DNA of 64,000 nucleotides. Source: Aliihoeflea sp. 40Bstr573. Its GTDB lineage: Bacteria > Pseudomonadota > Alphaproteobacteria > Rhizobiales > Rhizobiaceae. Position 1 is the stretch's first letter. Every line of letters starts with the position of its first letter. The stretch spans positions 124,001 through 188,000 of the forward strand of contig NZ_JAAAMH010000006.1 of NCBI RefSeq assembly GCF_024105655.1, in the 5' to 3' direction. Under the pieces are notes generated by a model that was not told the origin of the DNA, searched no databases, and saw nothing but the letters and a program-made list of their open reading frames with translations. The position numbers and the translations under genes are program-made. This document shows positions 29,576 to 37,390 of this stretch, piece after piece.

Positions 29576-30768
29576 TCGTCCTCGAGCCGGTCCATCCAGC
29601 TTGGATGTGGCTCATCGATAGCCGGGCCAAGCTCGTCGGGCGACAGCGTCGCGATGCCGAGGTCGAGCGCTTCGAACCGTGCGCGGTCGGCGTCTTCAAG
29701 CTTGTCCATTGCCAGAACGGTCGGGTCGCCCCAGACCGCCGGGTCTTGTTTCCGGGCCTGGGCTTCCGGCGACAGCAGGAAATCGGCAGTGACGAGCGCT
29801 GCCTCCTTTGCCGACGAATTATACGGAATCGACACGAAATGCGTGTTCGCGAGCGTGCCGCCGGGGAAGGTGAACGACCGCACTGTGTCCGGCAGTTCGC
29901 CATTGGCAATGGCGGAAGACGCTTCCGCCGGATTGAACGCGAAGATGATGTCGACCTCATTGTCGGCCAGAAGCTGCTTCATGGCCGGGTAGTTTTGCGG
30001 ATAGGCGCGTCCTTGCCGCCACATCAGCGGATGAAGCTGGTCGAGATATTCGAACACCGGCGCCGTGACGGCATCGAAGCTGACTTCGTCGACCGGCTCC
30101 AGCAGGACGGACCGGTCTTCGACCTTTTCCGAAAGGACCTGCTTGATGAAGGAAGAGCCGATGAAATCTGGCGGTTGCGGATAGGAGAATCGGCCGGGGT
30201 TCTCGCGCGCCCATTCTAGAAGCTCGTCGGCGGACTGCGGCAAGGTATCGGAGGGTGTTTTGGCGGTATCGTGGAAGAAGACGAGTTTCGCCATGCCCCA
30301 AGGGCTTTCAAGCCCCTCAACCGGCACCGTGAAATCGGTTCGGATGGTGGACTGGTTCTCGAAATCCACGAAGCGCCAGTTGGGCAGATCTTCGGCCCAG
30401 CCCGGCGCGAACAGGAGCGACTGCTCCTTCATCGAGGCGAAATTCTCGCCATTGATCCAGATGAGATCGATCGTGCCGCCCTCGTCCCGCCCGGCGGCCT
30501 TTTCGGCGACAACCGTTGCGACGGCATTGGCGGTGTCGTCGAGCTTCACGTGGACGAGTTCGATGCCGTAGCGCTTTTCCAGTTCTCCGGCCGTCCACTC
30601 GATATAGGAATTGATGTTCGGCGATCCGCCCCAGGCGTTGAAGTAGACGGTCTGGCCGCGCGCAGCCTCGACCACTTCATCCCAATCGTCAAGGTTGGGT
30701 TCGGCACCTGCCGGCGCAACGACAACGACCGCGACCAAGGCCGCAGCAGCAAGAAGGCGATGGATCAC
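29545..30768 (-). CDS. ynjB: ABC transporter substrate-binding protein, YnjB type
   Basis: A 407-residue periplasmic binding protein. The signal peptide is MIHRLLAAAALVAVVVVAPAGA, probably cut before EPNLDDWDEVV. The mature part follows the family: QTVYFNAWGGSPNINSYIEW, later IDLIWINGENFASM and ESPWGMAKLVFFHDT. These place it with YnjB (COG4134) and not with ThiB or FbpA, whose patterns differ. Substrate unknown. It is the first gene of a minus-strand run that continues through the permease, ATPase, hrpB, actS and actR. Confidence 0.87.
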   Translation of the reverse strand: MIHRLLAAAALVAVVVVAPAGAEPNLDDWDEVVEAARGQTVYFNAWGGSPNINSYIEWTAGELEKRYGIELVHVKLDDTANAVATVVAEKAAGRDEGGTIDLIWINGENFASMKEQSLLFAPGWAEDLPNWRFVDFENQSTIRTDFTVPVEGLESPWGMAKLVFFHDTAKTPSDTLPQSADELLEWARENPGRFSYPQPPDFIGSSFIKQVLSEKVEDRSVLLEPVDEVSFDAVTAPVFEYLDQLHPLMWRQGRAYPQNYPAMKQLLADNEVDIIFAFNPAEASSAIANGELPDTVRSFTFPGGTLANTHFVSIPYNSSAKEAALVTADFLLSPEAQARKQDPAVWGDPTVLAMDKLEDADRARFEALDLGIATLSPDELGPAIDEPHPSWMDRLEDEWRRRYGVAN

Positions 30769-30883
30769 CGGGCACTCCCATCATCGGCCGGGTTGAGACG
30801 TTCCCGATTGAGCATGGGGCCGCGTCGCGCGTCAACGCACGAAGCCGGCGGGATTTCTCACCTTGGCGTGAGGCGGATGGGAG

Positions 30884-31012
30884 TCAGTTGTCTGGCTGGC
30901 GAGCCCACCAAACCGACCAGACGACGGCGGCCACGGCGGCGGCGAGGCCAAGCCACTGAAAGATGTTCAGGTTTGCAAGATAAGTTAAAGCGGCGTCGCA
31001 AAGGTCGATCAA
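30884..31012 (-). CDS. Small single-helix membrane protein (42 aa, TTG start)
   Basis: A short reading frame of 42 residues: polar N-terminus (LIDLCDAALTYLANLN), a membrane helix rich in Ala, Val and Trp (FQWLGLAAAVAAVVWSVWWA) and a short polar end (RQPDN). A GGCGGAG ribosome site lies eight bases before a TTG codon at 31012. The helix composition and site make it a credible small protein; no family is recognised. It lies between the bacterioferritin terminator and the YnjB-type operon, read in the same direction as both. Confidence 0.55.
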   Translation of the reverse strand: MIDLCDAALTYLANLNIFQWLGLAAAVAAVVWSVWWARQPDN

Positions 31013-31101
31013 TAAATATTCTCCGCCCGGATGGCGACGTGACTGTCTTAGGTGCCCGGGGGAGTTAGCCGATGGAGGCTAGGCGCTCTATAAACAATGA
31101 T

Positions 31102-31128
31102 AAAGGGCGGCCGCGAGGACCGCCCTTT
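31102..31128 (-). terminator. Terminator of the bacterioferritin operon
   Basis: Nine-bp arms AAAGGGCGG and CCGCCCTTT around a nine-base loop lie 20 bp beyond the bfr stop. The tract after the stem on the minus strand is only moderately T-rich. Confidence 0.7.
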
Positions 31129-31147
31129 GTACAGATTTGGTCGAGAA

Positions 31148-31633
31148 TTACTCGGCGTCGTTGGCCGGCTCGGCATTGAGCTGGCCGTACTTCTCGTCAC
31201 CGAGCTTTTCGAGCAGTTCGAGCTGTGTCTCGAGGAAGTCGATATGACCTTCCTCGTCGGCCAGCAGTTCCTCGAACAGCTTCATCGTCACGTAGTCGCC
31301 CATCTCTTGGCAGATCTCGCGCGACTTCTTATAGGAGGTGCGGGCATCGTATTCACCGGCAAGGTCAGCCTCGAGCACTTCCTTGACGTTTTGCCCGATG
31401 CGCAGGGCGCCGACCTTTTGCAAGTTCGGATGACCTTCGAGGAAGATGATACGCTCGATGATCCTGTCGGCGTGATGCATCTCCTCGATCGATTCGGCAC
31501 GCTCTTTCTTGGCGAGCTTGCCATATCCCCAATCATCCAAGAGCCGATAGTGCAGCCAGTACTGGTTTACCGCGCCGAGTTCCAGAAATAGGGCTTCGTT
31601 AAGCCGCTCGATGATCCTTGGTTCGCCCTTCAT
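31148..31633 (-). CDS. bfr: Bacterioferritin
   Basis: A 161-residue heme-containing iron-storage protein that assembles into 24-mers. All ferroxidase ligands are present: E18, E51, H54, E94, E127 and H130. The heme ligand M52 is in the motif IEEMHHAD. The C-terminus (about 155-161) is a short acidic tail. The gene overlaps the end of the bfd-like gene by 35 bp, so the two are translated from one message. An Irr-type box and a clear promoter lie before bfd. Confidence 0.97.
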   Translation of the reverse strand: MKGEPRIIERLNEALFLELGAVNQYWLHYRLLDDWGYGKLAKKERAESIEEMHHADRIIERIIFLEGHPNLQKVGALRIGQNVKEVLEADLAGEYDARTSYKKSREICQEMGDYVTMKLFEELLADEEGHIDFLETQLELLEKLGDEKYGQLNAEPANDAE

Positions 31634-31910
31634 GGCTCATGCTCCCGAATTGATCGCGCAGACTGCGCACGCGATCCAGATATGTAACGACCTCGTCGCC
31701 GCTGTCTACCGATCGCCGATGATATTCCTCGGTGACACGGATGATCGTCTCGACGACGTTCGGGAAGCAGCCGCAGCAGCGACCGCGCTGCTGGAGCGAA
31801 TGATAGACCTTGGCCGGCACGATGAGCTGCCACGGATCGGAATCCAGGAGCGAGACGATCGCCGCCTCGATTTCCTTGAGCGTGATGATGTTGCAGCTAC
31901 AGACAAGCAT
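31599..31910 (-). CDS. bfd: Bacterioferritin-associated ferredoxin-like protein
   Basis: A 103-residue BFD-type 2Fe-2S protein. The ligands are C4 and C6 (LVCSCN) and the C45/C48 pair (GRCCGC), the spacing of Bfd, which reduces bacterioferritin to release stored iron. The protein is longer than enteric Bfd (about 64 residues) by a charged C-terminal tail after residue 60. The start at 31910 puts the first cysteine at position 4, as in the family; upstream in-frame codons give no homology. The last 35 bases overlap the bfr start. Confidence 0.88.
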   Translation of the reverse strand: MLVCSCNIITLKEIEAAIVSLLDSDPWQLIVPAKVYHSLQQRGRCCGCFPNVVETIIRVTEEYHRRSVDSGDEVVTYLDRVRSLRDQFGSMSHEGRTKDHRAA

Positions 31911-32056
31911 TGCGAGCGCGACCCTGACCATGACTGGCTCGTCCGGATCGGGTGAGGCATGACGGCCCGATGATTCTCCGGGACATCGCAGCGCTCCACC
32001 CGGGTTCAAGGCCCGGACTTCGCCTAGCGACCCCCTCGACCGGGGCCGCTTTCCCT

Positions 32057-32085
32057 TACAAAAGCATTCAGGAACTGCTTGTCAA
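32057..32085 (-). promoter_or_regulatory. Promoter of bfd-bfr
   Basis: On the minus strand a perfect -35 (TTGACA, 32080-32085) is followed after 17 bases by TTTGTA (32057-32062). The bfd start lies about 147 bp further on, leaving a long leader. Confidence 0.6.
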
Positions 32086-32109
32086 TCCAAACCTGACTGA
32101 ATTGATCAA

Positions 32110-32126
32110 GTTGGAATCGTTCTAAG
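32110..32126 (-). promoter_or_regulatory. Irr-type iron control element (ICE) upstream of bfd-bfr
   Basis: GTTGGAATCGTTCTAAG on the plus strand matches 11 of 14 fixed positions of TTTAGAA-N3-TTCTAAA. It lies about 25 bp upstream of the -35 hexamer and overlaps the stop codon of the small membrane protein. A TGA-N9-TCA word at 32094-32108 lies between them. Irr-linked control of bfr is known in rhizobia; binding here is inferred. Confidence 0.5.
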
Positions 32127-32292
32127 GACGCGTGTCGGTCTCGTCGCGGTACTGCTCGTGCGTGCCGCGGATTTGCTCCTCGCGCTCCCTGCGCGAAAGG
32201 CGTCGGCGCGTCAAGAGCGCATAGGCGATTGCCGCGGCCAGGACGATCGGGGCGAGGACGGTCGTGAAGGACCATTCGAAGGACTCAAACAT
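32122..32292 (-). CDS. Small membrane protein (56 aa)
   Basis: A 56-residue frame: MFESFEWSFTTVLAPIV, a membrane helix (about residues 10-28, TVLAPIVLAAAIAYALL), then a strongly charged tail (TRRRLSRREREEQI and TRP at the end). A textbook ribosome site, AAAGGAG, stands eight bases before the ATG. Positive residues right after the helix predict that the tail is cytoplasmic. No family is recognised. It lies just upstream of bfd-bfr, in the same direction. Confidence 0.7.
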   Translation of the reverse strand: MFESFEWSFTTVLAPIVLAAAIAYALLTRRRLSRREREEQIRGTHEQYRDETDTRP

Positions 32293-32351
32293 GGCTCGGC
32301 TCCTTTACGCAAGAAAACGCGAGTGAAGTGCTGCCTGTTCCAAGTCATGAA

Positions 32352-32378
32352 AAAGGCGGCCTCAAGGGAGCCGCCTTT
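32352..32378 (-). terminator. Rho-independent terminator of the sugar dehydrogenase gene
   Basis: Nine-bp arms AAAGGCGGC and GCCGCCTTT with a nine-base loop; on the minus strand the stem is followed by TTTTT. It lies 22 bp beyond the dehydrogenase stop. Confidence 0.85.
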
Positions 32379-32399
32379 CCAGTCTCATGCCTGAGGATG

Positions 32400-33653
32400 T
32401 CAGTTCGCCGCGCGGGCAATGCGCAGGATGGTCGACGCGCCAGTGTTGCGGTTCTCCGTCACCGCATAGACGGCGCCGTCGGGGCCGACGCGGACATCGC
32501 GGATGCGGGCTTCGAGCGGGATGCGCGCTTCGGTCGCAACCTGGTCGCCTTCCATTTCGAGGACGACGAGACCTTCGGTGACGAGACCGCCGATGAGGAT
32601 CGCGCCTTCCCATTCGGGGAATTCCTCGCCCTCGTAGACATCCATGCCCGAGGGGCCGATGACGGGGTCCCAATAGTAGACGGGCTGTTCCATGCCATCC
32701 ATCTGGGTGATGCCTTCGCCGACCGGCTGGCCGCTATATGCGACGCCGTAGGTGATGATCGGCCAGCCGTAATTGAGGCCGGCTTCCGGCATGTTCAGTT
32801 CGTCGCCGCCCTTCGGCCCGTGTTCGACCGTCCAAAGGCGTCCTTCGGCGTCGAGCGTGGCGGACTGGAGGTTGCGGTGCCCGTAGCTGTAGATTTCGGG
32901 CTGGGCGCCTTCTTCGTCGATGAAGGGATTGCCTTCGAAAGGCTCGCCGTCGAGCGTGACGCGGAAAATCTTGCCAAGCCCGCTTTCCAGCTCTTGTGCC
33001 TGATCGCGGATCGGCTCGTCGGAGCGCTCGCCGACGGTGATATAGAGCGCATTGTCCTCGCTGATTTCGAGGCGCGAGCCGAAATGCTTGTCGCCGTCAT
33101 AGCTTGGCATCTGCTGGAAAATGACCTCGACATCCTCGAGCGCGCCGCCGTTTTCCTCGTCGGTGACGAGCGTGGCGGAGGCGACGGACGTACCGTTGCC
33201 GTCTTCACGCGGTTCGGCGAAGGAGAAGAAGATGCGGTTGGATTCGTCAAAGTCAGGCGCGAGGATCACGTCGAGCAGGCCGCCCTGGCCGGCCGCAGCG
33301 ACTTCGGGCACGCCGGAGATTTCGGGCCCGACCTCGCCTTCCGGCGTTACGATGTGCAGCGCGCCTTCCTTGGCGGTGACGAGCATGCGCCCGTCCGGCA
33401 TGAATTCCATCGCCCAAAGGTGAGGCAGGTCCTCGGCGACAGTCTGGACATCGAGCTCGGGCATGTCAGCCGGCTGGTCGGCACGCGTCTGCTCGGGGAA
33501 GGCAGGTTCCTGATCCGGCGCATTTGGTGCGGCGGTTTCGACCGGGCCTGTTTCGGTGTTTGCATTGGTGGCATCTTGCGCAAGGGCGGGGCCGGTGATC
33601 AGGCCGACGGCCAGAACGGTCGAGGCAAGAAGGCGGGTCGTTAGGATGGACAT
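32400..33653 (-). CDS. PQQ-dependent sugar dehydrogenase family protein (YliI/GdhB type)
   Basis: A 417-residue exported beta-propeller of the glucose/sorbosone dehydrogenase family (PF07995). The signal peptide is MSILTTRLLASTVLAVGLITGPALA, cut before QDA. A proline- and acid-rich linker (about 27-65) precedes the propeller. Family segments include LWAMEFMPDGRMLVT, GQGGLLDVILAPDF, KHFGSRLEIS, IYSYGHRNLQSATLD, WTVEHGPKGGDELN and NYGWPIITYG. YliI oxidises aldose sugars with PQQ; no PQQ synthesis genes are in this window, so the holoenzyme is unproven. The start at 33653 has AAGGGAG upstream. It stands alone between a terminator and the siderophore operon. Confidence 0.88.
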   Translation of the reverse strand: MSILTTRLLASTVLAVGLITGPALAQDATNANTETGPVETAAPNAPDQEPAFPEQTRADQPADMPELDVQTVAEDLPHLWAMEFMPDGRMLVTAKEGALHIVTPEGEVGPEISGVPEVAAAGQGGLLDVILAPDFDESNRIFFSFAEPREDGNGTSVASATLVTDEENGGALEDVEVIFQQMPSYDGDKHFGSRLEISEDNALYITVGERSDEPIRDQAQELESGLGKIFRVTLDGEPFEGNPFIDEEGAQPEIYSYGHRNLQSATLDAEGRLWTVEHGPKGGDELNMPEAGLNYGWPIITYGVAYSGQPVGEGITQMDGMEQPVYYWDPVIGPSGMDVYEGEEFPEWEGAILIGGLVTEGLVVLEMEGDQVATEARIPLEARIRDVRVGPDGAVYAVTENRNTGASTILRIARAAN

Positions 33654-33757
33654 GAGCGTGCTCCCTTTGGTTTCATGGTTGCCACTCAACGAAGCGGAGC
33701 AGCGCATGTTGCCCCGCGCAGGATCACACTTGTTTTATTGCGGCGATTGCGCGCGGC

Positions 33758-35716
33758 TCAGCGGGGACGGCGGGCCAGAAGCAGAATGAAGTAGCTGCCG
33801 CCGATGATCGCAGCGATCGTGCCGGCGGGAAGCTGCGCCGGATAGAGCACCGAACGCCCGAGCCAGTCTGAAACGGTGAGAAGCGACATGCCGATCAGCG
33901 CGGCGGCAACCAGCTGGTGGCCCGCGCGGCGTGCGCCCAGAAGCGAGGCGAGATGCGGCGAGATCAGGCCGACGAAGGCGATCGGGCCCATGACGGAGGT
34001 GACCGCTGCCGTGACGGTGGCGGAAAAGACCAGCATGCCAAGCCGGGCGGCGGGGACGGACAGGCCGCGCGAGCCGGCGAGCGTGTCGCCGGCGATGATG
34101 AGTGTGAGCGGCCGGCGCGCAAGAAGGCCGAGCGCCAGGAATGCGGCGGCGCATATCGCGAGGAAGATCGCTTCGTCGGCCTGGACGCGGTAGGTCGAAC
34201 CGGACAGCCAGCCGACGATGGCGAAGGCCTCCTCGCCGCCGCGCGCGATGACGAACTGCACGATGGCGTCGAGAAGCGCGGCGAGCGAGATGCCGGCGAG
34301 CGCCATGATGCCCGGCGCATAGTCGGCGCGCCGGCCAAAGAGGATGAGCAGGCCGAGCACCGTGGCGCTGCCGAGGACGGCGACGCCGGTGCCGGCGTCG
34401 TGGATCGAACCGCCGGCAAGGATGGCGCTGGCGACCAGCGCGAGCGTGGCGCCGGAGGTCATGCCCATGATGTCGGGGCTGGCGAGAGGGTTGCGGATCA
34501 GCCGCTGAAGGACGACGCCCGCGATCGCCATGGCGACGCCGGCAGCCGCGGAGGCGGCGATGCGCGGCCAGCGCAGCGCGAAGACGAGTTCGCTCGGCCA
34601 TTCGACGCGCCAGCCTTCACCAGTGACGGCGACGGCGAAGGAGGCGGCGAGGATACCGGCCGTGACGAGCGCGAGGAGGCCGAGCGCGGGCACGGACATG
34701 CGATCGCGCCCCTTCGGCAGGAAGAAGCGCAAGTGATCGCGCGCCTTCATTTGCGAGGCGGCGAGCCAGACCAGCGCGGGCGCACCGACGAGCGCGGCGG
34801 TGGCACCGCTCGGGATCATGTCGGAGGTGAAGTTTGAACCGTAAAGCGCGACGGCGTCGGTGCCGACCATGAGGGCTGCGCCCAGCGCGATGCTGGTGAC
34901 GAGCCGGTCGAGCGTGGAGCGCGCCCCGGCCATCCGCGCGATGTTCGGCGCGATGAGCCCGATGAAGCCGATGACGCCTACGATGGCGACGACCGTTGCG
35001 GTCAGCCACAGCGCGACAAGCAGCGCCAGGGCGAGCACCTGCATAATCGGCACGCCCCTCGCTGACGCACCCTGCTCGCCGAGCCGCAGGAGAGTGAGCG
35101 GCCGCGCGAGGAGCAGCGCGAAAGGCAGGGCGAGGAGGAGGCGCGGCCACAGCCACGACACGCCCTGCCAGTCGATCTGCGTCAGGTCGCCCGCGCCCCA
35201 GACGAAGAGGTGGCGGACGTAGAACTCGTTCATGATGATGAGCACGACTGCCACGGCCGACAGCAGAAGGTTGAGCGCCATGCCAGCGAGCACGATCGGC
35301 AGCCCGCCGATGCCCTGCCGACCCGCGATGGCGAGCACGAGCAGCATGGTGGCCGATGCGCCGGCGAGCGCGAACCATTCGCCATAGGCGGCGGCGAGAC
35401 CTGGCAGGAAGACAGTCGCGGCATAGAGCCCGACGCGCGCGCCCGCCGAAACGCCGAGGGTCATGGGCGATGCGAGGCGGTTTTGCGTTGCCTCCTGCAT
35501 GATCGCGCCGGACAGACCGAGCGCGGCGCCGGCGAGAAGCGCCATGGCAAGACGCGGCAGCACCGAGTGGTAGAAGCGAACTTCCTCGAACAGGTCCGGC
35601 GCTACGCTCGTCGCCAGCACCCATTTCGTCGCCAGCGGCAGCGGGCTCGAGATGCCGAGATGAATGAGTGTGGCGGCGACAAGCGCGGCCAGGCAAAGGA
35701 CGATGCGCATCGTCAT
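33758..35716 (-). CDS. fhuB: Iron-siderophore ABC transporter permease, FhuB type
   Basis: A 652-residue inner-membrane protein made of two tandem FecCD domains (about 1-320 and 335-650), some eighteen to twenty helices, as in FhuB of E. coli. Repeats of the coupling motif are clear: LPRLAMALLAGAALGLSGAIMQ with NRLASPMTLGVSAGA in the first half, and WPRIAASAAAGVAMAIAGVVLQ with NPLASPDIMGMTSGA in the second. The start ATG at 35716 overlaps the binding-protein stop as ATGA. A longer frame upstream has no homology. It is the last gene of the uptake operon. Substrate is inferred to be a hydroxamate siderophore. Confidence 0.93.
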   Translation of the reverse strand: MTMRIVLCLAALVAATLIHLGISSPLPLATKWVLATSVAPDLFEEVRFYHSVLPRLAMALLAGAALGLSGAIMQEATQNRLASPMTLGVSAGARVGLYAATVFLPGLAAAYGEWFALAGASATMLLVLAIAGRQGIGGLPIVLAGMALNLLLSAVAVVLIIMNEFYVRHLFVWGAGDLTQIDWQGVSWLWPRLLLALPFALLLARPLTLLRLGEQGASARGVPIMQVLALALLVALWLTATVVAIVGVIGFIGLIAPNIARMAGARSTLDRLVTSIALGAALMVGTDAVALYGSNFTSDMIPSGATAALVGAPALVWLAASQMKARDHLRFFLPKGRDRMSVPALGLLALVTAGILAASFAVAVTGEGWRVEWPSELVFALRWPRIAASAAAGVAMAIAGVVLQRLIRNPLASPDIMGMTSGATLALVASAILAGGSIHDAGTGVAVLGSATVLGLLILFGRRADYAPGIMALAGISLAALLDAIVQFVIARGGEEAFAIVGWLSGSTYRVQADEAIFLAICAAAFLALGLLARRPLTLIIAGDTLAGSRGLSVPAARLGMLVFSATVTAAVTSVMGPIAFVGLISPHLASLLGARRAGHQLVAAALIGMSLLTVSDWLGRSVLYPAQLPAGTIAAIIGGSYFILLLARRPR

Positions 35717-36624
35717 GGGTCGATGGTCAAAAGCGCTTCGGTGAAGGCTTCGGCGAGATAGCCGACGGAGAATGCGCCTCCGAAGGTCCAGCTCGGCTTG
35801 ACGCGGGCGAAGCGGCCGGCCCGCACGAAGGGCATCGCCTTCCAGAGCGGCGAGGGGAAGAGCGCGTCCGCACCGGGGAAGGGCTCGATGTTGAGGATGA
35901 TGCCGTCTTCCACCGCGCCGAGCTGCTCGACGCGCTTTTGCACAAAGCCCCACGTCGTTGCAGGCTGCGGGAAGGCGGGCTCCAGCCCGAGCGCCAAGAG
36001 GGCGGCCTGCGACGTCGAATTGCCGCCATGGACCCTGACTCGCGCCTGGTCGAGCAGGCTGATCGCCGTGACCTTCGGCAGGTCGCCGCCAAAATGACGC
36101 TCGGCCTTTCCCCGAAGCTCGGCGAGATGCGCGTCGAGCCCGGCGAGGCGCTCGCGGGCAAGCTGCTCGCGGTCGAAGAGGCGGGCAAGTTCCAGATAGC
36201 TCGTGCGTGTGGCCTCGGCATTGTCGTGGTCGAGGCTGAACAGCTTGAAATGGACGACCGGCGCGATGCGCTCCAGCACGGGCGCCAGTTCGGCTTGATC
36301 GTCGGATATGACGATGAGGTCCGGCTTCAGTTCGGCGATGCGCTCGACATTCGGCTCGTTACGCTGGCCGACATTTTTCACGTCCGGCCCGAGAGAAGGC
36401 TGAACGACCCAGAGGCGGTAGCCTTCCGGGTCGGCGACGGCGAGGAGCGGAACGTCGAGCTCGACGAGCTGTTCGACGACTGCCCAGGACAGTGCGATCA
36501 CGCGCTGCGGAATCTCGTCGAATGTCTGGGTGCCCCGGCTGTCAGTGATCGTCGTCTGCCCAAGGGCGGGCGTTGCCATGGCAAGAAGGGCCGCGAGTAC
36601 GGCGCGGCGGGATATCGGATTCAT
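35713..36624 (-). CDS. fhuD: Iron-siderophore periplasmic binding protein, FhuD type
   Basis: A 303-residue class III binding protein. The N-terminus MNPISRRAVLAALLAMATPALG contains a twin Arg followed by a hydrophobic stretch, a likely Tat signal, as in E. coli FhuD; there is no lipobox Cys. The body has PQRVIALSWAVVEQLVELDVPLLAVAD and ERIAELKPDLIVISDD, typical of the FhuD/BtuF fold with its long backbone helix. The start at 36624 leaves one base after the ATPase stop; an earlier ATG at 36654 lies inside the ATPase gene. Confidence 0.9.
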   Translation of the reverse strand: MNPISRRAVLAALLAMATPALGQTTITDSRGTQTFDEIPQRVIALSWAVVEQLVELDVPLLAVADPEGYRLWVVQPSLGPDVKNVGQRNEPNVERIAELKPDLIVISDDQAELAPVLERIAPVVHFKLFSLDHDNAEATRTSYLELARLFDREQLARERLAGLDAHLAELRGKAERHFGGDLPKVTAISLLDQARVRVHGGNSTSQAALLALGLEPAFPQPATTWGFVQKRVEQLGAVEDGIILNIEPFPGADALFPSPLWKAMPFVRAGRFARVKPSWTFGGAFSVGYLAEAFTEALLTIDP

Positions 36625-36625
36625 C

Positions 36626-37390
36626 TCAGGCCACGATCGCGATCGGGTGGGCATCGTCGGGATGGGCGAGAAGCCGGATGTCGATGCCGTAGAGTTCGGT
36701 CAGGAGACGGCCCGACATGAGTTGGGCCGGCGTGCCGTCGAAGGCAATGCGGCCATCCTTGAGCGCGATGACGCGGTCGGAAAAGCGGGCAGCGAGGTTG
36801 ACGTCATGAAGGACGACGACAACGCCGCGGCCGGCGGAGCGGTTGAGCGCGCGCAGGAGCGACATGACGCTGTACTGGTGGACGAGATCGAGTGCCGAGG
36901 TCGGCTCGTCGAGAAGGAGGAGCGGCGATTGCTGCGCGATCAGCATTGCGATCCATGCCCGCTGGCGCTCGCCGCCGGACAGGTGATCGACCATGCGGGT
37001 GGCGAAGCCGGTGAGGTCGGTGGCGGCAAGCGCCTCCTCGACGGCCTGGCGGTCCTCGTCCTTCCAGATGCCCAGCGCTCCGCGCCAGGCATAGCGCCCG
37101 AGGCCGACGAGTTCGCGCACGTCAAGGCCGGGCACGTCGGCGAACTGCTGCGGCAGGAATGCGAGGCGGCGGGCGAGGTCGCGTTGCGAGAGGCCGTGAT
37201 CGCAGCCGTCGAGGAAAATGCGGCCGGTGGTGGGCGTCTGCTGACGCGCCATCAGGCTCATCAGCGTCGATTTGCCCGAACCGTTCTGGCCGATGATGGC
37301 GGTGAACGCGCTGCCGGAGATGGAAAGTTCGGGCACGGAGAGAACCGTGCGCGCGCCATGGCGCATCTCGATGTCGGTCAGGTCAAGCAT
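36626..37390 (-). CDS. fhuC: Iron-siderophore ABC transporter ATP-binding protein, FhuC type
   Basis: A 254-residue ATPase of the siderophore/heme/B12 ABC group. Walker A is GQNGSGKST, the Q-loop segment is FLPQQFADVPGLDVRELVGLGR, the signature LSGGERQRAWIAM, and Walker B LLLLDEPTSALD; the switch His is in VVLHDVNLAARFSD. It overlaps the end of the FhuF-like gene by 8 bp and is followed at once by the binding-protein gene. It powers the two-domain permease in this operon. Confidence 0.93.
   Translation of the reverse strand: MLDLTDIEMRHGARTVLSVPELSISGSAFTAIIGQNGSGKSTLMSLMARQQTPTTGRIFLDGCDHGLSQRDLARRLAFLPQQFADVPGLDVRELVGLGRYAWRGALGIWKDEDRQAVEEALAATDLTGFATRMVDHLSGGERQRAWIAMLIAQQSPLLLLDEPTSALDLVHQYSVMSLLRALNRSAGRGVVVVLHDVNLAARFSDRVIALKDGRIAFDGTPAQLMSGRLLTELYGIDIRLLAHPDDAHPIAIVA

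Noticed and set aside
27190-30768. Annotation as thiamine transporter ThiBPQ
   Set aside because: The binding protein has the YnjB-type segments (FNAWGGSPNINSYIEW, WINGENF) and no TPP riboswitch-like sequence was found upstream.
32094-32108. TGA-N9-TCA upstream of bfd as a stand-alone RirA site
   Set aside because: Only six fixed bases match and the flanks break the symmetry; many such words are expected by chance in 64 kb.
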